A DNA stretch of 61,707 nt. Origin: Thermodesulfovibrionia bacterium (GTDB lineage Bacteria > Nitrospirota > Thermodesulfovibrionia > UBA6902). The position numbers and the translations under genes were made by a program. Every line of letters starts with the position of its first letter. Position 1 is the stretch's first letter. The notes under the pieces are model-generated. The model saw only the letters and a list, made by a program, of their open reading frames with translations, was not told where the DNA came from and searched no databases. The stretch is taken from assembly GCA_947259645.1 (NCBI GenBank), contig CAMYND010000040.1:1-61707 (forward strand), written 5' to 3'. This document shows positions 8,567 to 18,373 of the stretch, piece after piece.

Positions 8567-9685
8567 ATGATCAAAGGAAGGCATGGCGTTATTCTGGTTG
8601 TTGATGATGACCCCGATGTGCTCGATGCGACCTCGACAATGCTCAGAGAGTTTGGCTATGAAGTTATCTCTTCGTCCGGAGCAGGGGATGCAATACCTAA
8701 AATTATTACAAACAATATCGATGTAGTTCTAACAGATATAGTGATGCCCGAGGTTTCGGGGATCAGCCTTCTTGAGAAAATACATGACATTGATCCTAAG
8801 ATGCCTGTAATTCTCATGACAGCATATGCGGACATGGAAAACGTAATTGATGCTCTCAAAAAGGGCGCATTTGATTTTATAATCAAACCCTTTAATCTTG
8901 AACTGCTCATGCATTCCGTTGAAAAGGCCCTCAGTTTCCATAAAATGACCGAGATGGAAAAAGAGTACAAACATTTACTTGAGGAATTTAACCAGGAAAT
9001 TGAGTCAATCGTCGCGGAACGAACCATGAGCTTGATGGCGTTGACTGTGGCGGACAAAATAAGGAATCCTTCCTCCGTAATCGGCCTCACCTGCAGCAGA
9101 ATACTATCCAAGGAAGACGTGCCTGAGAGTCTTAAGCCCAAGCTCAGGAACATAATGGAGGAGGCTGAAAAGCTCAACAGGATAGTTGAGAATTTCCAAA
9201 CTTTACTCAAGAACAAAAAGACAATGTTTAACTATGTCGATATTAATGGAATAGTTGAAAGTGTTATCCCCATTATTGGAAATACAGCCGCTGCCAGGGG
9301 GGTAGAACTTGATTTTAGGCCATCGGAAGATACCCTCCAAATTAATGTTCAGAGAAACCTTTTCCGCATTGCCCTGTCTCACCTGATAAAAAATGCAATT
9401 GAAGCATCACCGGAAGGGGGAAAGGTAACCATCTCTACTGCCAAGGAAAACGATAACATTGTTCTTACCATCTCAGATACAGGGAGCGGGATCAGCGAAG
9501 ATGATATGGAAAACATATTCGACCCTGTTTTCAGCACAAAGGATAAACGATATGGAATGGGGCTTCCTTTGGTGAAGCGTATCGTAGTGGAACATATGGG
9601 CGAGATAGATGTTAAAAGCACCATTGGAAAAGGTGCGGAATTTATAGTCAAACTTCCGATTCGATGGACAGAACCTCGAATTTAG
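8567..9685 (+). CDS. receiver-histidine-kinase hybrid lacking the H-box histidine
   Basis: The start at 8567 is chosen because GAGGT lies 9 nt upstream; this gives 372 residues. Residues 1-120 are a receiver domain with the acidic pair in VVDDDPD, phospho-acceptor Asp in VVLTDIVMP and Lys in FIIKPFN. After a helical linker comes a dimerisation helix, then an HATPase domain with the N box (HLIKNAIEASP), G1 (DTGSGIS), F box (IFDPVFSTK) and G2 (GMGLPL). The dimerisation helix reads VADKIRNPSSVIG, where kinases normally have HEIRNP, so the phosphorylated His is replaced by Asp. ATP binding looks intact. It may be a phosphatase, a structural partner, or use another acceptor. It stands alone between the salvage pair and uxs. 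Confidence 0.88.
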   Translation: MIKGRHGVILVVDDDPDVLDATSTMLREFGYEVISSSGAGDAIPKIITNNIDVVLTDIVMPEVSGISLLEKIHDIDPKMPVILMTAYADMENVIDALKKGAFDFIIKPFNLELLMHSVEKALSFHKMTEMEKEYKHLLEEFNQEIESIVAERTMSLMALTVADKIRNPSSVIGLTCSRILSKEDVPESLKPKLRNIMEEAEKLNRIVENFQTLLKNKKTMFNYVDINGIVESVIPIIGNTAAARGVELDFRPSEDTLQINVQRNLFRIALSHLIKNAIEASPEGGKVTISTAKENDNIVLTISDTGSGISEDDMENIFDPVFSTKDKRYGMGLPLVKRIVVEHMGEIDVKSTIGKGAEFIVKLPIRWTEPRI

Positions 9686-9906
9686 ATGACACCATTGATG
9701 AATTTCGAGTGCTCAATAAACTATTTTGTGATCACTGAGTGTGCATATTCTATTTCCGACAATATAATCATTGTGCTTGCACAAATAGATTTAGCAGTTA
9801 AATACCTAAACACATAATTATCAGATTCAGTAATTAAATCTACTAAAAGCAGGAAGTTAATATAGTTTTGTTGTAAAATAGAAGAAAATTTTGAGAGGAA
9901 TATATA

Positions 9907-10839
9907 ATGAAAAGAATTGTCGTTACAGGTGGTGCGGGATTTCTGGGATCACATTTGTGCAGGCAGCTGCTTGATGAGGGGAATGAAGTATTGTGTGTGG
10001 ATAATTATTATACTGGACGTCGTTCAAATTTAGTAGACCTTCTGTCAAACCCGTTATTTGAGATTCAAAGACATGATGTCTGCTTTCCGCTTTATATAGA
10101 GGCAGATGAAATTTATAATCTTGCGTGCCCTGCCTCGCCGATCCACTATCAGTTTGACCCAGTGCAGACAACAAAGACATCAGTGCACGGGGCAATCAAT
10201 ATGTTGGGACTTGCAAAGAGAATAAAAGCTAAAATATTTCAGGCTTCAACATCGGAAGTTTACGGTGACCCTGAAGTCCACCCACAGCCTGAAAGTTACT
10301 GGGGCAATGTAAACCCAAAAGGCCTTCGCTCCTGTTATGATGAAGGAAAAAGATGCGCAGAGACCCTGTTTTTTGATTATCACCGTCAGCATCAATTAAT
10401 TATAAAAGTTGCAAGAATATTTAATACCTATGGACCGAGAATGCATCCCAACGATGGAAGAGTCGTCAGCAACTTTATTGTTCAGGCATTACAAGGAGAG
10501 CCAATTACGGTGTATGGTAAAGGCACGCAGACGAGGAGCTTTTGCTATGTCGATGATATGATTAACGCTTTTATAAAGTTGATGGATACACGAGATGATT
10601 TTACTGGACCTGTTAACCTTGGCAACCCGGACGAGTTTACAATATTGGAACTGGCGGAAAAAGTTATTAAACTTACTCGATCAAAATCGAAGATTGTTTT
10701 TAATCCCTTGCCTCATGATGACCCGACTCAACGGCAGCCGGATATTAAGTTGGCCAAAAAGAAACTAAATTGGACTCCAAAAGTTAAACTTGAAGATGGG
10801 CTTAAAGAGACGATTAAATATTTCAGAGAATTAATATAA
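9907..10839 (+). CDS. UDP-glucuronate decarboxylase / NAD-dependent sugar epimerase (UXS type)
   Basis: The 310-residue SDR-fold enzyme begins with the NAD motif [18 protein letters not shown]. It has the UXS-type sequence [11 protein letters not shown], a STSEVYGDP strand and the catalytic Tyr-x-x-x-Lys in [12 protein letters not shown]. The stretch [20 protein letters not shown] is also typical. UXS converts UDP-glucuronate to UDP-xylose, a precursor for polysaccharide or LPS. GAGAGGA stands about 7 nt before the ATG. Other epimerases share most motifs, but the PASPIHYQ and YDEGKR signatures favour UXS. It may serve the polysaccharide locus at the left end of the window, although it is on the other strand about 5 kb away. 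Confidence 0.88.
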   Translation: MKRIVVTGGAGFLGSHLCRQLLDEGNEVLCVDNYYTGRRSNLVDLLSNPLFEIQRHDVCFPLYIEADEIYNLACPASPIHYQFDPVQTTKTSVHGAINMLGLAKRIKAKIFQASTSEVYGDPEVHPQPESYWGNVNPKGLRSCYDEGKRCAETLFFDYHRQHQLIIKVARIFNTYGPRMHPNDGRVVSNFIVQALQGEPITVYGKGTQTRSFCYVDDMINAFIKLMDTRDDFTGPVNLGNPDEFTILELAEKVIKLTRSKSKIVFNPLPHDDPTQRQPDIKLAKKKLNWTPKVKLEDGLKETIKYFRELI

Positions 10840-11052
10840 AATTCTTCGATTAAAATTGGTTATAAGGAAATCAAGTGATAGCCTTTTGGCGTGAACCGAG
10901 TATCCGTATCGGACACTTTATTTTATAAATAGCTTATGAGAATGCTATTGCTGTCCTGCTTATACGTAAAGGATTAAATAAACTGCTGCATTGCGCTGTC
11001 TCAGTATACATAATTTATAAAACTCAAGGCGGTATTCCCAAAATCTGATCCA

Positions 11053-12551
11053 TTAATTAATAATGGTGATTTGTCCATAAGAATATGCATTGATATAACT
11101 GTTCACTTCACCGACTTTTAATGTTTCATTTTGTATAAACATACCATCATTTATCGTTATATCAGTGTAATTTGTAAGGAAAGAGTTAATTGTTACTATC
11201 CCCTTATATCCAGAAATAAGACTCATGGAATTAATCAATACATTCATATCCCAATTACAATCATTGGTAGAAGTACCATCAAAGATCACATTATCTCCAT
11301 TTCGAGGAATTGTATTACCTGACCAGTTAGCAGCCGTTGACGCACGGGTGTCGACATCTCCACCGCCGGTCCATGTTTTATCATTTCCTGTTACATCAGT
11401 AGTGATACCATAAATATAGTACGTACCAGGTGTCATACCGGTGGTATCCCATGTACAGGTCGCACCAGAGCCCTCAAATGCAGTGGCACAGTTTCCCAAA
11501 ATTGCAGTGCCATTCAGGCCGGAACCGTCAGTGTCGTAATAAAATGCTACCTCTATAATATCGTCAGGGTCGTCCAGGTTGTATTCAATTAAGTATGGAT
11601 CGCCCGCTGTTACTGTATCAGTTACCCCGTCAGGCTCTATAATTGTCAATGATGACAGAACATTGTCGTTCTCTGTTATGTTGGCGGTTACACTGTCTAA
11701 CATCCGTTCAAGAGCATTGTAGTTTCCATCTGCGGTAAGCCCTGTATCTATATCATGAATGATCACTGTAGCATGTAGTGCGACTTCAACAGTACTATCG
11801 TCCACTGCCGTTACAGTCACCGTCTGCGCTGTACTCCAGTTAGCATTGTTAAAAGTCAAATTTGACTTATCTGCTGTCACTCCCGTCACAGTGTCTTGAG
11901 AGGCTACTGTTACCACCACATCTCCTGTAGGCTGACTTGTTAGTACCACATCATAAGTATCACTGCCCGGCCCTTCTTCGTCCACATCCGTTGCTCCTGC
12001 TGTTTCCGTTATATTAACTCCTGCTGGAGCCTCATTGCCCTCTGCATCACGTGCCTTTACATGCCAGAAATACTGCGTGTTATACGTGAGCGTCGGTGCA
12101 TAGCTCACTCCCGCCTGCCACCCCGACTGCTGCACTCCCACCGTAAACCCGCTGTCCTGTGCCACCTCAAAATAATACTCCACCGTCCCGCTTCCGTCTG
12201 TAGCCGCAGTGGCCGTCACTACCGTCGTCACCGCCTGGTCCCCTGCCAAATCCGCCGGACTCGCATTGCCCAGACCCGCCGGCGCTACCGTGTCCACCGT
12301 TATCACTACACTCGCAGGGCTTAAGTCCTCATTGCCGCCGGCCACTGCCTTTGCCAGTATCGTGTGCGTTACAGAATCCTCACTCGGTAAAGGATTCCAG
12401 TCATAACTCCAGTTCGTCGTCCCTGCCGCCGTGTTCCAGATCCCTCCGTTGTTCGTGGAGACCTTTACCTCATCTATCGTCTCTGTTCCCTGTATTGCTG
12501 TGCCGTCTATTACATAGGATGCACCGCTTAACGTCCCCCCCGCAGGATTCG
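11053..12551 (-). pseudogene. C-terminal part of the large alkaline phosphatase gene, separated by a frameshift
   Basis: Read in the frame that enters from the inner copy of the 59-bp duplication, this stretch continues the repeat-rich C-terminus of the phosphatase. It holds a segment with TIDEVKVSTNNGGIWN, an Ig-like part (VITVDTVAPAGLGN), a Calx-beta-like part (PTGDVVVTVASQDTVTG and VTVTAVDDSTVE) and a final segment ending YGQITIIN. There is no ATG with a ribosome binding site at its head; the first usable start is a GTG at 12345. It is therefore most likely the unlinked tail of the upstream gene and not an independent gene. With one copy of the repeat removed the whole would encode roughly 1,860 residues. 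Confidence 0.75.
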
Positions 12552-12639
12552 TTATCGTCGTGTCAGGATTGACATAGGCCCACCGCTTAACGTCCCCCCC
12601 GCAGGATTCGTTATCGTCGTGTCAGGATTGACATAGGCC
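12522..12639. repeat. exact 59-bp tandem duplication causing a frameshift
   Basis: Positions 12522-12580 and 12581-12639 are identical 59-bp units, each with a run of seven C. Because 59 is not a multiple of 3, the second unit shifts the frame of the minus-strand phosphatase gene. The outer copy leads to a stop at 12552, while the inner copy continues in the frame of the downstream tail. Confidence 0.95.
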
Positions 12640-15600
12640 AAATTCCAGGTAAATGCTTGTGATACGGGGTTGGAGATAACAGGATCACTACAATCCGGAT
12701 CAGTGCCTCTCACATATAAATTGTAGTTATCAGTAGTTTCCACGTATGGATCACACACAGTGCTAGATGCGGGGATCATATTGTTAGACGTCCAGTCCGT
12801 ACATATCACTTCAGTACTGCATCCATCTTTAGGAGTGATTTCGATTCCGTGGCTTACATCTGATGGTGTATTGCTGACATCAACTCGATCTATGTATATT
12901 CCATCAATTTCATGAGCATTTTCTCTTACCCATATATTAATCGTATGAAGACCGGATGTATTTACGGTAAACTGTGCGGCCGGAGGGTTGGTTCCACCAG
13001 GACCGGAACTATTCTGCATGTTTTGAGTCCAGCCCCATTGATTGAACATTGAAGACGGCTCTGTTATTCCTACTATGCAAGCGCCGTCAAAGCCCACAAA
13101 TAGGGAATTATCACTTCCATTCGTTGCATATCCTCTCATCCAGACATTGTATGTGCCTGTTTGGGAGAAATTAACGGTATACTCTCTTCCTTCACGTGAA
13201 CCGATTGAGTCACAATTGCCTCCTGACCCTCCTCCTGTCCTTAATGAAGTGCTTCCGTTTAGTTCCCCGCCCTGTGTTACTTCTGACAAACTGGTTCCCC
13301 CGGCTCCCTGATTAACAATAGCGGTAAATTGCTCCGCGTCAATATATGTACCAGTGTGATCAATATCACAGGTTCCGATCCCTCCTCCTGTCGTTACTTT
13401 ATATTCAAATGATCCGACATCACCGGTGGTATTAAATGCCCCGCTTACATCATAAGGATCACCATAAACCGTTTGTGCCGCAGGTATTGTTATTGTGGAG
13501 GGATCATTATCAGTACATGCTAACGTTGTCCCCTGACCGACAGGGCCGAACCCTGTTTCCACAGGGGTCGAGTTGCGTGCCTTTACATCAAAACTGTACG
13601 ACGTCGAAAAATCAAGCCCTGTTACGGTCACTGTGGCCCATGCTGCTTTTGTCTGCCACACTTCAGCTGCACCAATCGATCCATTTACCTGTACATTCTG
13701 ATTCGTAAATACTCCACCATTAATCCTGATTGCGTAGTTTACTGTAACAGGATTCGTGTCAGTACCGATTGTAACGTCAAGTGTTGTTTCAGTGGCATTA
13801 TTAACAGTCGGCTGTGATGGAGTTACTGCAAGAGTGTACGGAGACATTGTCGTACCGGAAGCTGCAGCGTCGCCGCTTGCATTCTTTGCTATCACATAAT
13901 ATTGATACTGATTATCGGGAGTTAGTCCGCTGTCATCATAAAATAAGGATGCCGTATTGGCCAGAAATCCTGTTCCAACACGATACACGTCATAGGAATC
14001 AGCCCCGCTTGCCGGTGCCGTCCAGTTAACCCTTAATGAGGTTTCACCAACATTCGAATAGGTCGGGTCACCCACCGGATCAGGGAGGGTTAAGGCAGAG
14101 GCATTTCCCTCGGGACCTTCGCAAGCAGGAGGTGAGCTGCCCACGCCAACGACAGAGTAATTATATGATGTATTGGCAGACCGTCCTGTGTCGGTAAGTG
14201 GAGAAGTCTGCGTTCCGAGATCCTGTGCGTCCCTGTATACCTTGTAAGATATTGCATTTGGAACCGTTGTCCAGGAGATCGTTGCCGAACTGCTTGTAAC
14301 TGAATCCACATTTACTGTCGGTGAAGATGTCACATCACATGAGGTCAAACTCCATGTAAATGTATCAATTCCAGAGGTAATTGCTGTAGTACATAATCCA
14401 TCTTCTCCGGTAACTTCAAGTTTTTTCTCTCCTTCTGTCCAGCCCGATGTATTTACTGATTGAGCCTGACTGTGATTCCCTGAAAAAAGAGGAGTGACGG
14501 TGGCATCATGATCGATTACAAGTTTGCCATCAAATACAAGGTCTGAACTGGTGCTGCCCGCATTATAGATACCAACGGCAATAACGTTCGTACCGGAAAC
14601 CAGACTGCTAATATGGCCATCTAAAATAAATGTTTCATATAGTATGCTTGAACCATCGTTTGATTCATGGCCTGTGGCTCCTCCATTCCAGAGAGGAGGG
14701 TCAGGGGTACTGGGTACGCCTGCAGTGATGACCCGTGTTCCATTAATATATACGGCCATCCCATCATCATAAGCTGCATTAAAGTCCATTGATGTTACAG
14801 CACTGGCGTCGCAAATGGTAAAGGACTTGCGGAAATACATGGACCATTGGCTTCCCGGCACTCCGACCGGAGTATAGATGTATCCATCTCCATAACCGAA
14901 TATGCCGCTCTTTTCAGTCCAACCACTGTCGTCATAGATCGTGTTTTTCCAGGTAGTCCCGATATCACCAAGGTTGTCACCATTATATTTCCATGTATCA
15001 AGAGTTGTGATAATCGGGTCGTTGGTTTGCGCGGGACAGCCACTACCCTCGGTAACCGTGTAGTTTAAGTTTGCAGCATTGGTGGCATTTACAATTGATG
15101 TGACATCAATACTCCCTCCGTAAAGCGTCTGACCGGGGTCGATCGAAAGAGATCCTGTCTGAGTAATCCCTGATATGGCACTGAACATCACTCTAGCAAC
15201 ATCCGTATTATCGATGTAATCACGCCTCACAGGATCAATATCGACAATACATCCTCCAAACAGTTCCGAGCCTTCACCGCGCGTGTAGAGGGGAATCAGG
15301 CTATTTGAGTGTCCACCGGTGTTCCATGTCCAGTGTACTGTCTCGCCAGAATCTATGGCGTTGTTTGCCGGATTATTGTCTTCCCAGCTTGCCCGGAGTG
15401 TTCCGGAATAGGTCTTTTCCTTGGTAAGGGTTGTAGTACTGACTTCTCCCAGGGCCTGATTTGGAAAGACATTTGGTTTCGCTGTTAGAAAACCGGTCTC
15501 GTGGTCACCAGTTACTATGACGAGCGTGTTGTTCCAGTTGCTGCCATTGCTGTTGTTTTCCCAGTAAGTACCGACCGTATTTTCTACCCAGTGAATGACC

Positions 15601-16691
15601 TCCTGGACAGCATCGTTGAAATCAATCATTTCTCCGACCATCTCATCCATAAGGTTTGCGTGGGAAGCCCAGTCCACAGCGCCTCCTTCAATCATGAGAA
15701 TAAATCCGTCGGTATCCCTGTCAAGTACCGTTAATGCTGCACGGGTGCTATCTAGCAATGTGGGTTTTTTCGGATCAGCACCGGAATTATTTGCCAGGCG
15801 ATAGCTGCGATCAAACAGTCCTGCCATTTTAGTCACCCCCGTTTCACCGGGAGTGCCCGAAGCTGTATCAAGTGCATCTCCACAATCCGGGATCGATCCA
15901 CTCTGGCAATCGACAAATTCATACCCATAAGTGGGCATCGGGATCTCGGATCGGATCGGATCATTAATATATCCCAGACTTCCATCACCAATGAGTACAT
16001 CTACTGTTGGCAATGTTTGTCCATAGTGGCCCGAGTACAAAGCAGGATCACATGGAGGATTTCCCTGAAGGATACAATCGTTTTTCGTCGTTTCCGGATC
16101 CCCAAATAAACCCTCGTCTGCTATCGCATATGCATTAGCACGTGAATCATTATGTGCAATCCAGGCACCCGGTGTAGCATGAGAAGCCGGGACAGTAGTG
16201 ATTGCTCCGACTGCCATATTCATTGCTTTTGCTTCTTCACCGATTGTGAAATAAGCCGATGGGACGGGCGTGACACTGATCCGACCATTTTCGGTCTTAC
16301 CGCCAAATAACGGATACTCAGCACCGTCCGAATAAAGTGCGGTAGCAGCAGCAGCACTGTCAGTGACCGGATTGGTAAGCATATAATTAAAGGTAACCCA
16401 GGCTGAATAAGGCTGATAATCTCCAGTGTCCGGGTAGGTGGACATGAAATAGGATGCCCAGTTCGTGGTATCTGTCTGATAAAGCGGAGGACTGCCTGTA
16501 TAATCATTTGTGGCCTCGATGTGCTTCGCTCCCCACCCGTCGGCAATCATCAATATTATATATTTTACGTTCGCGCCGTAAACCGAAGATGGTGCAGGCC
16601 ACAGGAGAATGAATGCGATGATGGGTATCAATAAAAATGAAGCACCCCGGACAGGGGCTCGCTTCTTAATAATCCTTTGTTCGGTCACCAT
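12552..16691 (-). CDS. secreted multidomain alkaline phosphatase (frameshifted; N-terminal 1379 residues)
   Basis: The protein has a signal peptide (hydrophobic core at residues 18-38, then SVYGAN). An alkaline phosphatase domain follows, to about residue 480. Its active-site pieces are visible: IADGWG (metal Asp), VTDSAAAATAL (Ser nucleophile), ASHATPGAW, IEGGAVDWASH and VTGDHETGF. After it come a galactose-binding-like domain (about 560-720, YINGTRVI) and several fibronectin type III-like repeats. It should act outside the cell or at its surface, releasing phosphate from organic esters. The last residues (GPMSILTRR) are out of frame because of the 59-bp duplication, and the real C-terminus lies in 11053-12551. 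A small anchored protein with a similar binding fold is encoded 8 bp upstream. Confidence 0.88.
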   Translation of the reverse strand: MVTEQRIIKKRAPVRGASFLLIPIIAFILLWPAPSSVYGANVKYIILMIADGWGAKHIEATNDYTGSPPLYQTDTTNWASYFMSTYPDTGDYQPYSAWVTFNYMLTNPVTDSAAAATALYSDGAEYPLFGGKTENGRISVTPVPSAYFTIGEEAKAMNMAVGAITTVPASHATPGAWIAHNDSRANAYAIADEGLFGDPETTKNDCILQGNPPCDPALYSGHYGQTLPTVDVLIGDGSLGYINDPIRSEIPMPTYGYEFVDCQSGSIPDCGDALDTASGTPGETGVTKMAGLFDRSYRLANNSGADPKKPTLLDSTRAALTVLDRDTDGFILMIEGGAVDWASHANLMDEMVGEMIDFNDAVQEVIHWVENTVGTYWENNSNGSNWNNTLVIVTGDHETGFLTAKPNVFPNQALGEVSTTTLTKEKTYSGTLRASWEDNNPANNAIDSGETVHWTWNTGGHSNSLIPLYTRGEGSELFGGCIVDIDPVRRDYIDNTDVARVMFSAISGITQTGSLSIDPGQTLYGGSIDVTSIVNATNAANLNYTVTEGSGCPAQTNDPIITTLDTWKYNGDNLGDIGTTWKNTIYDDSGWTEKSGIFGYGDGYIYTPVGVPGSQWSMYFRKSFTICDASAVTSMDFNAAYDDGMAVYINGTRVITAGVPSTPDPPLWNGGATGHESNDGSSILYETFILDGHISSLVSGTNVIAVGIYNAGSTSSDLVFDGKLVIDHDATVTPLFSGNHSQAQSVNTSGWTEGEKKLEVTGEDGLCTTAITSGIDTFTWSLTSCDVTSSPTVNVDSVTSSSATISWTTVPNAISYKVYRDAQDLGTQTSPLTDTGRSANTSYNYSVVGVGSSPPACEGPEGNASALTLPDPVGDPTYSNVGETSLRVNWTAPASGADSYDVYRVGTGFLANTASLFYDDSGLTPDNQYQYYVIAKNASGDAAASGTTMSPYTLAVTPSQPTVNNATETTLDVTIGTDTNPVTVNYAIRINGGVFTNQNVQVNGSIGAAEVWQTKAAWATVTVTGLDFSTSYSFDVKARNSTPVETGFGPVGQGTTLACTDNDPSTITIPAAQTVYGDPYDVSGAFNTTGDVGSFEYKVTTGGGIGTCDIDHTGTYIDAEQFTAIVNQGAGGTSLSEVTQGGELNGSTSLRTGGGSGGNCDSIGSREGREYTVNFSQTGTYNVWMRGYATNGSDNSLFVGFDGACIVGITEPSSMFNQWGWTQNMQNSSGPGGTNPPAAQFTVNTSGLHTINIWVRENAHEIDGIYIDRVDVSNTPSDVSHGIEITPKDGCSTEVICTDWTSNNMIPASSTVCDPYVETTDNYNLYVRGTDPDCSDPVISNPVSQAFTWNLAYVNPDTTITNPAGGTLSGGPMSILTRR

Positions 16692-16699
16692 AATAAAAC

Positions 16700-17368
16700 C
16701 TACTCCTCGATGACTTCAAAGAAAGGAATGAATGAAAAATCAAGGCTGTTAATGTCATCGTTGTTGCATTCAATAGCCAAAATGTTTTTACCCTGGAGCA
16801 GCTCGTGGATAATTCCCGAAAGATCCATCAGTTCAGGTTGAGTAATAATTGTCTGGGAATGGCCGGATGGTGCCTGAGATATTGTGTAACGAACTACTTC
16901 TATGCCATTCAAATATGCCCTGAACGGTCCATCACAAAAGACAGCCAGTGATATCCTGGATATTGTTGAAGGATCATTTACAGTAAAGTCCCGGCGGGCA
17001 TAGATCTTTGAGTACCTACTCCTCATATCTTCCAGGCGAGTTCGAATATTTTCTCTCCCGTACCCTATACTTGATGCGCCTCTTTCCCAGACCGAATCAT
17101 CAAATCCGAAATGACTCCATCTAGGTGGCGGTTCAGTTTCCCCCCTGAAGTAATGCCACTCCTCCCCCTCATCAACTTTGACAACGGATGTCGTTTGCGC
17201 ATTACTTATCCCGTACATAAACATGATTGCTCCCGCGGAAAGAGTAATGCATAATATAAGAATTATGAAAAAGAACCCGCATCTTGAAAACAGGGGATTA
17301 ATAAAATAAGCCAATATTCTCATGTAGGCAGAACTCGAAGATTTTTTTGTGCGAGATAAATATATCAT
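16700..17368 (-). CDS. membrane-anchored protein with galactose-binding-like domain
   Basis: This 222-residue protein has a hydrophobic segment at about residues 30-53, likely an uncleaved anchor or signal. A single beta-rich domain follows: WSHFGFDDSVWERGASSIGYG, YARRDFTVND and FRAYLNGIEVVRY. The same pattern (Asp-Asp-Ser-x-Trp, a Gly-Tyr-Gly turn and a YLNG strand) recurs inside the neighbouring alkaline phosphatase, so the two probably share a carbohydrate- or surface-binding module. Its gene ends 8 bp before the phosphatase gene, so they form an operon. No catalytic residues are apparent. A surface partner of the phosphatase is the simplest guess. Confidence 0.65.
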   Translation of the reverse strand: MIYLSRTKKSSSSAYMRILAYFINPLFSRCGFFFIILILCITLSAGAIMFMYGISNAQTTSVVKVDEGEEWHYFRGETEPPPRWSHFGFDDSVWERGASSIGYGRENIRTRLEDMRSRYSKIYARRDFTVNDPSTISRISLAVFCDGPFRAYLNGIEVVRYTISQAPSGHSQTIITQPELMDLSGIIHELLQGKNILAIECNNDDINSLDFSFIPFFEVIEE

Positions 17369-17725
17369 TTTATTACCTCATTCTGTTATCAGTTTTGATT
17401 TATCTGAGAACATGATACCAATTTCTTAAATCAATGGTATCACATTGGCATTTGTAAAAATAGAGAAATCTCAAGAAAAAAAAGAAACAAAGTAATACAT
17501 GTTAATATAGCAATAATGATGCCTTTTTTAACCACTTGTAATTAAATTATAATTACTCGAGTTACATAAGGAAATTAACACTGATACGACTTTATGTAAA
17601 GAAATGTGACATATTTAGTTTGTGTTGCGAGCGGTGTATTTCTTGTTGATGATGACATATTTTGTCACTCTGAAATCATATATAATTTTATAATGGGGGG
17701 TAAGTTGAATTCTAAATGAGGAGAT
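17369..17725. other. intergenic region with promoter-like sequence and small inverted repeat
   Basis: About 360 bp of AT-rich sequence precede the phosphatase operon and follow the end of purN. A 5-bp inverted repeat with a 5-bp spacer (TGACA/TGTCA) lies at 17653-17667, and GTGACATATTTA occurs nearby at about 17606. These could be an operator, but nothing ties them to a known regulator. No gene is evident. Confidence 0.4.
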
Positions 17726-18373
17726 TTATTGGGCTGGATTATGCAACACTATATTATTTTTGTTTCCCAACATCACAACTTTTTGTCCTTCCACGGAAAG
17801 TTTCCCCTCAGAGAAGAGTTTTATAGCATAAGGAAAAATTTTGTGCTCTTCTTTGAGAATTCTCTCACCAAGAGTCTCTTCCGTATCATCATGATAAGCG
17901 GGAACTGCTGCCTGGATAATGATCGGACCGGTATCAACACCTTCATCGACAAAGTGAACAGTGCAGCCCGCTATTTTTACCCCATAATCAGCAGCCTGTT
18001 TTTGTCCGTGAAGTCCGGGGAAGGAAGGGAGGAGGGCAGGGTGGATGTTCATTATTTTGTTGGGAAATTCTTGTATAAGTTCCTTTTTGACTACCCTCAT
18101 AAACCCGGCTAAAATAACGAGTGATACACCTCTCTTTTTGAGCTCGTCGGCTATATGGGCATAATAGGAACTCTTGTTGTCAAAGTCTTTTGGTCTCAGC
18201 ACTAGAGATTCAATATTGTGATTACGAGCTCTTTCAAGGGCGAAGGCTTTCGGGTTGTCCGATATGAGGACAGCAATATCAGCATCCAGATATCCTGATT
18301 CAGTTTTGTCGATTATTGACTGAAAATTTGATCCGCTTCCTGAAGCAAGGACACCAAGGGTTAATTTAGACAT
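17726..18373 (-). CDS. purN: phosphoribosylglycinamide formyltransferase PurN
   Basis: The 215-residue enzyme transfers a formyl group from 10-formyl-THF to GAR in purine synthesis. It starts with LGVLASGSGSNFQSII, which binds the phosphate of GAR. The catalytic stretch is complete: MNIHPALLPSFPG with Asn and His, then TVHFVDEGVDTGPII with the catalytic Asp. Length is normal for the family. Its start overlaps the end of purM by 8 bp, so the two are translationally coupled. Confidence 0.96.
   Translation of the reverse strand: MSKLTLGVLASGSGSNFQSIIDKTESGYLDADIAVLISDNPKAFALERARNHNIESLVLRPKDFDNKSSYYAHIADELKKRGVSLVILAGFMRVVKKELIQEFPNKIMNIHPALLPSFPGLHGQKQAADYGVKIAGCTVHFVDEGVDTGPIIIQAAVPAYHDDTEETLGERILKEEHKIFPYAIKLFSEGKLSVEGQKVVMLGNKNNIVLHNPAQ

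Noticed and set aside
12061-12324. Arg-rich plus-strand frame inside the phosphatase tail
   Set aside because: It is the complement of Ser/Thr/Pro-rich coding sequence; high Arg content is a reading artefact.
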